Below are positions 1 through 8,410 of a stretch of DNA of 64,000 nucleotides, one piece after another. The stretch is taken from NCBI RefSeq assembly GCF_047344985.1, contig NZ_CP178861.1, positions 248,001 through 312,000 of the forward strand, read 5' to 3'. How positions within the stretch are numbered: position 1 is the stretch's first letter; every line of letters begins with the position of its first letter. The notes below the pieces were generated by a model, which worked only from the letters and a program-made list of their open reading frames with translations, searched no databases and was not told where the DNA came from. This DNA is from Bdellovibrio sp047344985. Lineage in GTDB: Bacteria > Bdellovibrionota > Bdellovibrionia > Bdellovibrionales > Bdellovibrionaceae. The translations under genes were made by a program, and so were the position numbers.

Positions 1-5
1 TCGTT

Positions 6-659
6 GTGACACTTTACACAAATCTCTACGGGCGTGGTCTGCATCTTGTCCCGGAAAATATCAGTGCGCTGTGGTTTGTGGTGCTTTTTGTTGCGCAGGA
101 TTTTCTTTACTATTGGTTTCATCGCATAAGCCACAGAGTCCGCTGGTTTTGGTCAGCCCACGTGGCGCACCACTCTTCTGAATATCTGAACTTTTCCACG
201 GCCCTTCGCCAAAGTGTGCTTTATCCATTCACAGGCATGTGGATTTTCTGGCTGCCGCTGGCCTATTTGGGATTCAGTCCGGAGTGGATCACGTTTATCG
301 TTTCACTGAACTTAGCCTACCAATTTTTCGTACACACGCAGCTTGTAAAATCCTTAGGTCCGTTAGAATGGATTTTAAATACGCCAAGCCATCACCGCGT
401 GCACCACGCAAAGAATCCACAGTATATCGATAAGAACTATGCTGGAGCATTGATTATTTGGGATAAAATGTTTGGAACATTTGTTCCTGAAGAAGAAGCC
501 TGCGTTTATGGCATTACAAAAAAAGTAAACTATCGAAATCCGTTTGAGTCGAATATGCGTGAGTTCATTGATATGTGCAGAGGAGCGCAAAGAGCTTCTG
601 GATTAAAAAAGAAGCTCAAGCATTTTTTTGGCCCGCCCGAGTGGGACGGGAAGGACTAA
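6..659 (+). CDS. Sterol desaturase / fatty acid hydroxylase family protein (5' end cut by window)
   Basis: Membrane di-iron hydroxylase of the sterol desaturase superfamily, which oxidises lipid acyl or sterol chains using O2. The visible 217 residues carry the histidine clusters of the family: H39-x3-H43, H52-x2-HH (55, 56), H110 and H129-H130-x2-HH (133, 134), set among hydrophobic segments. The frame stays open to the window edge and the GTG at base 6 lacks a visible ribosome site. The real start is therefore probably upstream, and the protein would be longer, as is usual for the family. It converges on and overlaps by 4 bases the acyl-CoA ligase gene. The substrate cannot be told from sequence, but the neighbours suggest a lipid. 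Confidence 0.85.
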   Translation: MTLYTNLYGRGLHLVPENISALWFVVLFVAQDFLYYWFHRISHRVRWFWSAHVAHHSSEYLNFSTALRQSVLYPFTGMWIFWLPLAYLGFSPEWITFIVSLNLAYQFFVHTQLVKSLGPLEWILNTPSHHRVHHAKNPQYIDKNYAGALIIWDKMFGTFVPEEEACVYGITKKVNYRNPFESNMREFIDMCRGAQRASGLKKKLKHFFGPPEWDGKD

Positions 660-2149
660 GCCGTTGTCTCCGCAAGCTTACGTTTCAAAATCTTTCCACT
701 ATCCCCTTTAGGTAAAGACGGCAAAAATACAAAATGTTTTGGAATTTTAAATTTCGCTAAATTTTGTAGACAGTGATTATGAAGTTCATCCGCTGTTAAA
801 GACGTATTGCCAGCGACAACAAAAGCTTTGCCGACTTCGCCCCATTTATCATCAGGAACACCAATCACAGCCGCTTCAAGAACTTGCGGATGTTTGCGCA
901 AGATTTGTTCTACCTCTGGCGGATAAACATTTTCTCCGCCAGAAATGAACATGTCTTTCTTGCGACCAACGACATAGAAATAACCTTCAGAGTCGCGACG
1001 AACGAGGTCCCCCGTGTAAAGCCAACCCTCTTTGATCGTCTCTTGAGTCGCTTTTTCGTTGTGCCAGTAACCTTGCATGCACATTGGCCCGCGCAAAACG
1101 AGTTCACCGACTTCATCGTCGCCCAGTTCACGGCCGTCGTTATCAACGACCTTCGCTTCGATATAGAAATTAGGAAAACCAATGGAGCCAATTTTGCGAA
1201 GAGCGTCTTCTTCGTTTAAAGAAAACACATTCGGTCCAAACTCTGTGAGTCCATATCCTTGGCGAATCGGAATGCCTTTTTTATCCCAAACTTTAATAAG
1301 TTCAATCGGCATTGGTTCGCCACCGACGATGGCATAACGAACACTCTGTAAATTCGTTTTTTCAAAAATCGCAGAGCGCGCCATCATGTCCATCGTTGTA
1401 GGAACGCCAAACATAATCGTCGCTTTTTCTTGCTCGCTCAGACTTAAAATCTGCTCAGCATCGAATTTTTTTAAGAACACAACCTTCGCACCACGATGGA
1501 TGAACGGAGTTGTCAGAACATTCCAGCCGCCCGTGTGAAAGAACGGAAGGAAAATCACGGTGCAATCGGATTGCGAGATATTCAGTCGGAATGTCGTATT
1601 GATCGAATTCCAAAAAAGCATTTTATACGTGAGGATCGCGCCCTTTGGAGAGCCCGTCGTGCCTGACGTATAAAGAATCATCACCGGATCCGTTTCTTGA
1701 ACATTGAATTTGTATTCAGAAGCTTTCGTTGTTTCAAGTTTTGTCGCGAAACTGTTTTCGCCTTGCAAAAGAAGTTTTGCCGGGTTCACAGTCTTTGGAA
1801 GGTTCTCAACGATTTCACGATAAGGCTCTTGGAACAAAATCAATTTCGGAGACGAATCCGTCATGATGTGATCCACCTCACGTTGAGTGAGGCGGAAGTT
1901 CACTGGCACCATGATGGCGCCGAGTCTCTGTAAGGCAAAGAACAAAAACACATATTCAAGTTCATTCGTTGCAAGAACGGCCACGCGGTCGCCCTTGCAG
2001 ATGCCGAACTCTTTATGCAGAAGATGAGCGCCACGATTGGCTAAATCAAAAAGTTTAGCGTAAGAAAATTCACGGCCCGTCTCGCCATCTTTAATAGCGA
2101 TATTATTCGGAGAATAAAGTTTCCAGCGTTTTAGCCAATCAAGTTCCAT
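656..2149 (-). CDS. AMP-forming acyl-CoA synthetase (fatty acid--CoA ligase)
   Basis: Activates a carboxylic acid, probably a fatty acid, to its CoA thioester through an acyl-adenylate. At 497 residues it has the usual ANL-superfamily layout. The P-loop-like YTSGTTGSPKGA lies near residue 160, the adenine-binding YGLTE near 300, the hinge aspartate in YTGDL near 378 and the C-terminal core GRKKDMFISGGENVYP near 395. The lysine expected in the last motif (SGKILKRKL) is present near the C-terminus. It lies 13 bases downstream of the KAS III-like gene on the same strand, so the two are probably co-transcribed. Chain-length preference is unknown. Confidence 0.9.
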   Translation of the reverse strand: MELDWLKRWKLYSPNNIAIKDGETGREFSYAKLFDLANRGAHLLHKEFGICKGDRVAVLATNELEYVFLFFALQRLGAIMVPVNFRLTQREVDHIMTDSSPKLILFQEPYREIVENLPKTVNPAKLLLQGENSFATKLETTKASEYKFNVQETDPVMILYTSGTTGSPKGAILTYKMLFWNSINTTFRLNISQSDCTVIFLPFFHTGGWNVLTTPFIHRGAKVVFLKKFDAEQILSLSEQEKATIMFGVPTTMDMMARSAIFEKTNLQSVRYAIVGGEPMPIELIKVWDKKGIPIRQGYGLTEFGPNVFSLNEEDALRKIGSIGFPNFYIEAKVVDNDGRELGDDEVGELVLRGPMCMQGYWHNEKATQETIKEGWLYTGDLVRRDSEGYFYVVGRKKDMFISGGENVYPPEVEQILRKHPQVLEAAVIGVPDDKWGEVGKAFVVAGNTSLTADELHNHCLQNLAKFKIPKHFVFLPSLPKGDSGKILKRKLAETTA

Positions 2150-2162
2150 AAATCACCCTCGG

Positions 2163-3167
2163 TTATGTGTCGTATCCCCACTCTAGGGCGAGAGCAGCCA
2201 TGCTCATACCACCGCCAGAACCCAACATAAAGACCAAATCACCTTTTTTCATTTTCTTCTGGTTGGCTGCGTCCGCAACGGCCATACCGATAGAAGCAGA
2301 ACCCGTGTAGCCATAGCGATCCATAATGTAATGAGCGCGATCGCGAGGAAGTTCTAATTTATCCAAAGTTTCATAAATGCTTTGCACGTTAAACTGAGTG
2401 ATAAAGAAATGTTTGATGTCTTGAGGCTTTTTATTCAGACGATCTAGCAAAATCCCCGTCAAACGCGGCCAGTGAATGCCGTTGGTCTCTGGCGGAATGC
2501 GTTTTGGGAATGCCAGCAAGTGACCTTTGTTTTCAATCACACTGTGAGTGACAGGTTGTGCAGAACCTCCGGCATAAATCCCCATGTAGTCATGGTATTG
2601 GCCGTCAGTATACATTTGGCTGTCGATAAATCCTGTGCCGTCTTTAGAAGGCTGAAGGATTACGGCGCCCGCGCCATCGGCAAACAACGAAGCGATTTTG
2701 TAATCGTCGAAGTTCAAATACTTACTCATGGCATACGCACCAACAACCAACACGTTTTTATATTTGCTGTCTGCTGCGATATATTTAGAAGCGATATCAC
2801 AACCGACAACAAAACCCGCACACGCTGTATTGATGTCATAAGTTCCCGCGTTCACCGCTCCCATGCGATAGGCAACAACAGACGCTGTGGAAGGGGAGAG
2901 ATAATCAGGCGTGTCTGTAGAGACAATAATAAGATCAAGATCTTTTGCAGTGATACCTGCTTTTTTCATCGCTTCTTCCGCAGCAGGAATGATGAGATCT
3001 GAAGTGCGTTGACCTTCCGTCATCCAACGGCGTTCACGGATATTTCTTTGTTCGCTTAAGAAAGTTCCGATGTCTTTTTTGTAAAGATCATTGAAATATT
3101 GGTTGGAAATGACTCGCTCAGGCGCGTACATTCCGGTTCCTACGATTGTCGCTTTTTGTTTGTTCAT
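2163..3167 (-). CDS. KAS III (FabH)-like thiolase-fold enzyme with altered catalytic triad
   Basis: This is a 334-residue thiolase-fold protein of the 3-oxoacyl-ACP synthase III type. The nucleophile is C116 in NTACAGF and the C-terminal GSGGG turn is intact. Aligned by eye with E. coli FabH, the PHQAN histidine becomes T257 (ITQFN) and the HGNTSAAS asparagine becomes Y287 (YGYTGSAS). Two of the Cys-His-Asn residues needed for decarboxylative condensation are therefore missing. An acyl-transfer or non-decarboxylating role is more likely than primary fatty acid initiation. The ATG at 3167 has a good ribosome site (AAAGGAA). It probably forms an operon with the downstream acyl-CoA ligase and is divergent from the FabG-like gene. 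Confidence 0.85.
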   Translation of the reverse strand: MNKQKATIVGTGMYAPERVISNQYFNDLYKKDIGTFLSEQRNIRERRWMTEGQRTSDLIIPAAEEAMKKAGITAKDLDLIIVSTDTPDYLSPSTASVVAYRMGAVNAGTYDINTACAGFVVGCDIASKYIAADSKYKNVLVVGAYAMSKYLNFDDYKIASLFADGAGAVILQPSKDGTGFIDSQMYTDGQYHDYMGIYAGGSAQPVTHSVIENKGHLLAFPKRIPPETNGIHWPRLTGILLDRLNKKPQDIKHFFITQFNVQSIYETLDKLELPRDRAHYIMDRYGYTGSASIGMAVADAANQKKMKKGDLVFMLGSGGGMSMAALALEWGYDT

Positions 3168-3316
3168 CGTTATATTTCCTTTAAGATTTCGCTAATCTAC
3201 AAAGCATTTTTCTGCTTTTGGCAAGAAAAGAAATATTGAGTATTTGCTCTATTCACAGAGCGAAAAAGTCCGATTTCCTTTGACGAACCCAGGGCTTGTC
3301 GGGGTAAGCCCGTTGT

Positions 3317-4066
3317 ATGAAAAATATTAATTTCGATTTTAAAAATAAAAATGCCATCGTTACTGGAGGAGCTTCCGGTATCGGTTTTCAAATCACACAA
3401 AACTTTTTAGAAGCCGGTGGAAATGTTTCTATCTGGGATTATTCTGAACAAGCTTTGCAAAACGCGAAAAAAGAATTTTCTAAATTCGGCGCGCAAGTTC
3501 ACATTGCCCAAGTCGATGTGACAAATCGTGATTCCGTTGCAAAAGCAGCGGCTTCTCTTCCATGGGCTGTGGATATTCTTGTGAACAACGCTGGTATCAC
3601 TCGCGATAAATCTTTTGCGAAGATGGCACCTGAAGATTGGGATGCAGTTATCAGCACAAACTTGACAGGTCTTTTTAACGTTACAAAAACGTTATTGGAA
3701 AAATTCAACGCCTCTTCTAACAGCAAGCGTATCATCAATATTTCTTCTGTTGTGGGTCTTTACGGTAACTTCGGTCAAACGAATTACGCCGCTGCAAAAT
3801 CAGGCGTGATCGGTATGACTAAAACTTGGGGCAAAGAATTGGGTCGCAAAGGCTTTACTTCTAATGCGATCGCTCCAGGCTTCATTAGAACAGCGATGAC
3901 AAATGCAATGCCTAAAGAAGTTATCGACTCTATGGCTGCCAAAGTTCCCGTGGCTCGTCTTGGGGAAACTGAAGATATTGCAAACGCATGTTTATTCTTG
4001 GCAAGTGAACAGGCTGGCTATATTAACGGCGCAGTCATCAGCGTCGACGGCGGTATTGTTCTATAA
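3317..4066 (+). CDS. Short-chain dehydrogenase, 3-oxoacyl-ACP reductase (FabG) type
   Basis: NAD(P)H-dependent reductase of the classical SDR family, 249 residues. It has the nucleotide-binding TGGASGIG near residue 17, NNAG near 91, the catalytic serine in INISSVVG near 140 and the YAAAK tyrosine/lysine pair near 155. Length and the C-terminal SVDGG ending fit FabG-like ketoacyl reductases. No strong Shine-Dalgarno is visible before the ATG. Instead a hairpin with arms GGGCTT (3292-3297) and AAGCCC (3306-3311) ends five bases before it. The gene faces away from the KAS III-like gene across a 149-base shared promoter region and leads the two alpha/beta hydrolase genes. The exact substrate is unknown. 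Confidence 0.85.
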   Translation: MKNINFDFKNKNAIVTGGASGIGFQITQNFLEAGGNVSIWDYSEQALQNAKKEFSKFGAQVHIAQVDVTNRDSVAKAAASLPWAVDILVNNAGITRDKSFAKMAPEDWDAVISTNLTGLFNVTKTLLEKFNASSNSKRIINISSVVGLYGNFGQTNYAAAKSGVIGMTKTWGKELGRKGFTSNAIAPGFIRTAMTNAMPKEVIDSMAAKVPVARLGETEDIANACLFLASEQAGYINGAVISVDGGIVL

Positions 4067-4087
4067 AATTCTTTAGGGGGAATTTTT

Positions 4088-5089
4088 ATGAAATCTTTGA
4101 TCCTGGCTACTTTGGTTGTTTGCTCCGGTTTGTTCGTTTCGATGGAGTCTCTCGCGAAAGCAGAAGCCTTTAAAGGTTTCGTGGCAATTTCTCCGCAAAA
4201 AGAATTGTATGTTGATTATGTGCCTGCTGAAGGGCAGAAGCCGACGGTCATTTTGATCAACGGTCTTACCTACAGCACTCGTCAATGGGATGACTTCACA
4301 GAGGCTCTTGTTGCAAAAGGCATTGGTGTTTTCCGTTATGATCCGATTGGACAAGGGCAAACACTTTTAAAGTATGCGCCTATTTTGGAAGTGATTCCTT
4401 TCCAGAATCAAGTTCAAGATTTGAAGGCACTTTTAACTAAAATGAATTTTAAAGGCCCTTTTAATTTAGTTGGGCTATCATACGGTGGCGGCATAGCCGC
4501 AGGCTTTGCCGCTGCTTATCCAAACCTTGTGAAGAATCTGGTCATGATGGCGCCGTTCACGCGTCCTCTTGATGGCACAGATAATTGGATCAAGGCGCAG
4601 ATCTGGGCGACTCGTCAGATTTTCCCGTTCAACAAAATGTCAGACGATGATTTGTACGATTATTATCTTCACCAAATCGTGTATGCGACATATCCGCAAG
4701 CAGAGCCGATTGTTTTAGAAAATCCGTTCAAGCTTGAGGCGACATATCGTTTGGTGCAGGGGATTCGCAAGGCTCGTCCTATCGATCAAACAGCCTCTAT
4801 TCCTGCGCGCGCATTGCATTTGATGATCGCTCGTCAAGATCAGTACATCAACACAAGCGTTCTTGATGAATACTGGGATGCGGTTCCGATGGAAGCTCGC
4901 GCGAGCCGTCTTTATATCAACGGTTCTGAGCACAAAATGGTGGAAGCAGTTCCTAATTTCACAGCGGCTTGGGTTTATGAAATCGTGACAGGAAACAAAA
5001 AACTTTTCAAAGGTCAGGATTTCGAAGGTTATCCATTCCGTGGTGAAGTTCGCTCTGGAAATGACGAAATCAAGGTGGGTCGCGAATGA
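4088..5089 (+). CDS. Secreted alpha/beta hydrolase
   Basis: Alpha/beta-fold hydrolase, 333 residues, with an N-terminal signal-like hydrophobic stretch (residues 3-22, probable cleavage after SLAKA). It is therefore likely periplasmic. The nucleophile elbow is GLSYGG, the acid is probably the aspartate in ARQDQYI, and the histidine lies in NGSEHKM. The hydrolysed bond cannot be inferred. A fatty ester or thioester is a reasonable guess from the neighbouring acyl genes. The ribosome site is AGGGGGAA before the ATG. The end overlaps the next hydrolase gene by four bases (ATGA), showing translational coupling. Confidence 0.8.
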   Translation: MKSLILATLVVCSGLFVSMESLAKAEAFKGFVAISPQKELYVDYVPAEGQKPTVILINGLTYSTRQWDDFTEALVAKGIGVFRYDPIGQGQTLLKYAPILEVIPFQNQVQDLKALLTKMNFKGPFNLVGLSYGGGIAAGFAAAYPNLVKNLVMMAPFTRPLDGTDNWIKAQIWATRQIFPFNKMSDDDLYDYYLHQIVYATYPQAEPIVLENPFKLEATYRLVQGIRKARPIDQTASIPARALHLMIARQDQYINTSVLDEYWDAVPMEARASRLYINGSEHKMVEAVPNFTAAWVYEIVTGNKKLFKGQDFEGYPFRGEVRSGNDEIKVGRE

Positions 5090-5862
5090 TTCACTTTGAA
5101 GTCAAAGAAGGTTTAGTTCCTGAAGATGTTTTCTTTATTCACGGAAATCTTTCTTCGAATCGTTGGTGGTATCCTTCTGAAGAGATTTGGAAAAAGGGTG
5201 CTGCTGGCAAAGACTATAAAGGGGCTTTGATCTATGCAGAGTTTCGCGGTTGCGGTAAGAGCACGCCTCCTAAAGACGCGAGCGAAGTGAATTTGCACAC
5301 TTTTGCTGATGACTTTATTTCTGTGATCAAAAAATCAGGCCGTGGTCCGATGCATGTTGTTGGACATTCCACCGGGGGTCTAATTGCAGCTTTGATGATG
5401 GCCAAAGAACCTGGTCTTTTTAAGAAGGCCGTTTTGCTGGACCCTGTCGGAGCGCAAGGTGTTACGTTTGATCGCTCGATGATTGCGGCTTTTGAACAGA
5501 TGAAGCAAGACAAGAATCTGACAGCGGCAGTGATCGGCTCTACGATTCATAATAATAATCCTGAGACGGATTTCTTTAAACAAGTTGTTGTAGAAGATGC
5601 GTTTCACGCCGTGAAAACGGTCGGCCACTGGGTCCTTGAAGCCCTTGATGGGCTTGATATTCGCGCAGATATGAAAAAAGTGAACAATGAAGTTCTGGTT
5701 CTTCACGGCGAACACGACAAACTCTTGTCGATGGATGAATCGAAGGCTTTGGCGAGTCTTTTTTCTCGAGGAAAATTTCAGGTTATTGAAGGTCAAGGCC
5801 ACTGCGCCAACGTGGAATCTCCTGAAAAGTTTGTGAACATCACTCGCGGTTATCTTTTCTAA
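5086..5862 (+). CDS. Cytoplasmic alpha/beta hydrolase
   Basis: Second alpha/beta-fold hydrolase, 258 residues, with no signal peptide. It carries the oxyanion-side HGNLSSNRWW near residue 18, the nucleophile elbow GHSTGG near residue 94, the acid in LHGEHDKL and the histidine in EGQGHCANVE. Translation is coupled to the preceding secreted hydrolase by an ATGA overlap. The pair may act on related substrates on the two sides of the inner membrane, which is inference. A hairpin with a short T-rich tail follows about 40 bases after the stop. Confidence 0.8.
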   Translation: MIHFEVKEGLVPEDVFFIHGNLSSNRWWYPSEEIWKKGAAGKDYKGALIYAEFRGCGKSTPPKDASEVNLHTFADDFISVIKKSGRGPMHVVGHSTGGLIAALMMAKEPGLFKKAVLLDPVGAQGVTFDRSMIAAFEQMKQDKNLTAAVIGSTIHNNNPETDFFKQVVVEDAFHAVKTVGHWVLEALDGLDIRADMKKVNNEVLVLHGEHDKLLSMDESKALASLFSRGKFQVIEGQGHCANVESPEKFVNITRGYLF

Positions 5863-5902
5863 CTCCTCTTGGCGCCTAGCGTCGCAATTAAGTATCTCGA
5901 CG

Positions 5903-5928
5903 GTGTCGGCGTAATTAGTTGCCGACAC
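5903..5928 (+). terminator. Hairpin, probable terminator after the hydrolase pair
   Basis: Perfect 8-base inverted repeat GTGTCGGC / GCCGACAC with a 10-base loop, followed by TCGGGTTTT. The T tract is short, so termination may be partial. It separates the acyl-gene cluster from the cytochrome oxidase operon. Confidence 0.55.
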
Positions 5929-6007
5929 TCGGGTTTTACGTTAGTTAGAACAATACATTACAATATTGTGACAAAACTATTTTGCGTCCCCTAGGGAGTG
6001 CCAACCT

Positions 6008-6544
6008 ATGTCTGAAAATAGAGATGAATATAATCGCGCTGGTTTGATTGCATTTGCTTTCTCCATGGCGTTTTGCCTTGCCTTCTTCTTCTACCTTGTT
6101 GTTGTGAACAAGGGTGTGGATCTTGCGGAAAACGTAGTTGATCCAAATGCACCAGTTGCTGAGGGAGCGGCGCCGGCTTTCGATATCACTCAAGTAAAAG
6201 AACCTTGGGTTTCTACTCCTGAGCTTGTTGCTTACGGTGAAAAGCTTTTCAAAACAAACTGCGCTATGTGCCACGGTGAAAAAGGTCTCGGTGACGGTGC
6301 TGCCGGTGCAGCTTTGAACCCAAAACCTCGTAACCTTGTTGAAGGTAAGTGGACTCAAGGTGAAGGCGTGATTGCTCACTTTAAAGTTCTTCAGAACGGT
6401 ATCAAAGGTTCTTCAATGGCTTCTTACGCTCACTTCAAGCCGGCAGACCGTTGGGCCCTTGTATGGTACATCGATTCTATCACTAACAATAAATCTAAAG
6501 ACGATCCTGCTAAAGTTGCTGAGTTTGCAAAAACAGCACAATAA
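6008..6544 (+). CDS. Membrane-anchored c-type cytochrome
   Basis: Single-heme cytochrome c of 178 residues with an uncleaved N-terminal membrane anchor (about residues 12-33) and a periplasmic heme domain. The heme site is C85-AM-C88-H89, and a candidate axial methionine lies in SSMASY. It is the first gene of the cytochrome oxidase operon, 13 bases ahead of the SCO gene. It could carry electrons to the CuA/heme c domain of CoxB. That role is inferred from position. A weak dyad ACAATA / TATTGT lies at 5950-5969 in the promoter region. Confidence 0.85.
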   Translation: MSENRDEYNRAGLIAFAFSMAFCLAFFFYLVVVNKGVDLAENVVDPNAPVAEGAAPAFDITQVKEPWVSTPELVAYGEKLFKTNCAMCHGEKGLGDGAAGAALNPKPRNLVEGKWTQGEGVIAHFKVLQNGIKGSSMASYAHFKPADRWALVWYIDSITNNKSKDDPAKVAEFAKTAQ

Positions 6545-6557
6545 TTAGGGATTTAAA

Positions 6558-7436
6558 ATGCGAAACAGTAAGCTTGTTTTGAAAATGAAAACAATGGGAA
6601 CGGCTCTCTCTGCAGTCGTTCTCGTTTTGTTTTCATTGAATGCGCAAGCTTATGACGGACAACCTGCGCCGATGGTCGCTAACGAGCAACCGAAGGAGCT
6701 TGCGGGTGTCGGCATTGATGAAAAGCTTGGTGGAAAAATCGATCTTTCATTGAAAGTGAAAGATGATAACGGCCAAGAAGTGACTTTGGGTTCTTTCTTC
6801 GATGGCAAACACCCCGTGATTCTTTCTCCGGTTTATTTCTCTTGCCCAGGTCTTTGCAATTTCCATTTGAACGGTCTGACAGACGCTTTGCGATTGATGG
6901 ACCAAAATTGGACGGTAGGAAAGAAGTATAAAATTCTTTCTGTGAGTTTTGACTCAAAAGAGACTCCTGACTTGGCTGCCAAGAAAAAAGAGACTTACAT
7001 GAAGCTGTATGAGCGCCCGGAGGCCGCACAAGGCTGGCACTTTATCACAGCAGATGAGGCGACAGTTCAAACGCTGACGAAGTCTTTGGGATTTAAATTT
7101 AAGTGGGACGAAAAAGCTCAAGAGTGGGCACACGCTTCTGCGGCTGTGATCATCACTCCTGACGGAACGATCTCACGTTATTTGCCGGGGATTATGTTTA
7201 ATCCTCAGGACATTAAGCTTGCGTTGAACGAAGCGGCCGATGGAAAGATCGGAAGTTTCGTTGAGCACTTGGTGCTTTATTGTTTTAAGTATGACCCACA
7301 ACAGAGCAAGTACACTCTAGCGGCCTTCAATGTGATGAAGATCGGTGGAGCGCTGATGGTTCTGGTGATGGTTTTATGGTTATTGCCGATTTACATCCGC
7401 TCTCGCAGAGTGAAGACCAAGTCGGCGGGGAGATAA
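6558..7436 (+). CDS. SCO1/SenC family copper chaperone
   Basis: Thioredoxin-fold protein of the SCO family, which delivers copper to, or reduces, the CuA centre of cytochrome oxidase subunit II. The copper-binding motif is C96-PGL-C100, with the distal histidine H192 in EWAHAS. An N-terminal hydrophobic segment ends in NAQAYDG and may be a signal peptide. A second transmembrane helix lies at about residues 263-281, followed by a basic tail, so the protein is anchored at its C-terminus. At 292 residues it is longer than usual because of this tail. It sits immediately before coxB, its expected target. Confidence 0.9.
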   Translation: MRNSKLVLKMKTMGTALSAVVLVLFSLNAQAYDGQPAPMVANEQPKELAGVGIDEKLGGKIDLSLKVKDDNGQEVTLGSFFDGKHPVILSPVYFSCPGLCNFHLNGLTDALRLMDQNWTVGKKYKILSVSFDSKETPDLAAKKKETYMKLYERPEAAQGWHFITADEATVQTLTKSLGFKFKWDEKAQEWAHASAAVIITPDGTISRYLPGIMFNPQDIKLALNEAADGKIGSFVEHLVLYCFKYDPQQSKYTLAAFNVMKIGGALMVLVMVLWLLPIYIRSRRVKTKSAGR

Positions 7437-7442
7437 AAGTAC

Positions 7443-8399
7443 ATGATGTGGTTTAATTTAGCGAAGGCCCAATCCTTCATGCCCACACAAGGAACTGAGA
7501 TTGCTAAGCAGGTAGATAATCTCTATGGTTTCTTGTTGATCACAAGCTTCATTGCCTGCGTTCTTGTTATTGGTGGGATGATCTACTTCGTTTGGAAGTA
7601 TCGTCGTAAAACTCCGGATGACAAAACTGCCTATATCTCTCACAACACTTTCTTGGAGTTCTTGTGGTCTTTCATTCCACTTGTGATCTTCCTCGCAGTG
7701 TTTGCTTGGGGTTGGTACATCTATCACGACATGCGCACAATGCCGAAGAACGCTCTAGAAATTAACGTTCTTGGTAAACAATGGGCGTGGGAGATCGAAT
7801 ACAAAAACGGTTACAAGACTGTGAACGAAGTTGTTGTTCCGATCGGACAAGACGTAAAACTTCTTTTGACTTCGAACGACGTGATCCACTCTTTCTTCGT
7901 TCCGTCTTTCCGTATTAAACAAGACGCCGTTCCGGGCCGTTACACAGCCTTGTGGTTCCGCGCGGATAAATTGGGTGACTTCCACATCTTCTGTACTGAG
8001 TACTGCGGAACTTCTCACTCGGGCATGATCGGTAAGTTGAAAGTTGTTTCTCGCGAAGACTTCGACAAATACCTAGAGCAAGGCCAAGAAGAAAGAAATC
8101 TTCCTCTTTCTAAAAAAGGTGAAAAACTTTTTGCGGTGAAAGCCTGTGCTTCTTGCCACTCTGTTGATTCTCCTGCGGTTAAAGTCGGTCCTTCTCTGTT
8201 CAAGAAATTCGGAACAGAAGAGACGATCGATGACGGTGCAAAAATCATGGTGGATGAAAACTACATCCGCGAATCGATTCTTGAGCCGAACAAACATATC
8301 GTAAAAGGTTTCCCTAAAGGTGTTATGCCAACATTCCAGGGTCAGTTAAACGAAAATGAACTCAGCGCGCTTGTTGAGTACATCAAGGAATTGAAATAA
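7443..8399 (+). CDS. coxB: Cytochrome c oxidase subunit II with fused cytochrome c domain
   Basis: Subunit II of an aa3-type (caa3-like) oxidase. Two membrane helices (about 27-50 and 70-92) precede the cupredoxin domain. All CuA ligands are visible: H149, C184, E186, C188, H192 and M195. The electron-entry tryptophans occur in GKQWAWE. A C-terminal heme c domain follows, with C235-AS-C238-H239 and probable axial M285. The fusion means the enzyme carries its own cytochrome c. It overlaps no neighbour and is followed 11 bases later by coxA. Confidence 0.95.
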   Translation: MMWFNLAKAQSFMPTQGTEIAKQVDNLYGFLLITSFIACVLVIGGMIYFVWKYRRKTPDDKTAYISHNTFLEFLWSFIPLVIFLAVFAWGWYIYHDMRTMPKNALEINVLGKQWAWEIEYKNGYKTVNEVVVPIGQDVKLLLTSNDVIHSFFVPSFRIKQDAVPGRYTALWFRADKLGDFHIFCTEYCGTSHSGMIGKLKVVSREDFDKYLEQGQEERNLPLSKKGEKLFAVKACASCHSVDSPAVKVGPSLFKKFGTEETIDDGAKIMVDENYIRESILEPNKHIVKGFPKGVMPTFQGQLNENELSALVEYIKELK

Positions 8400-8410
8400 G
8401 GAGCGCACCT

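Noticed and set aside
2472..3002. Plus-strand frame of 176 codons inside the KAS III-like gene
   Set aside because: It overlaps the true gene fully and shows no domain features.
5380..5928. Antisense reading frame opposite the second hydrolase
   Set aside because: No ribosome site, and it runs across the hairpin at 5903-5928. The plus-strand hydrolase has all catalytic motifs.
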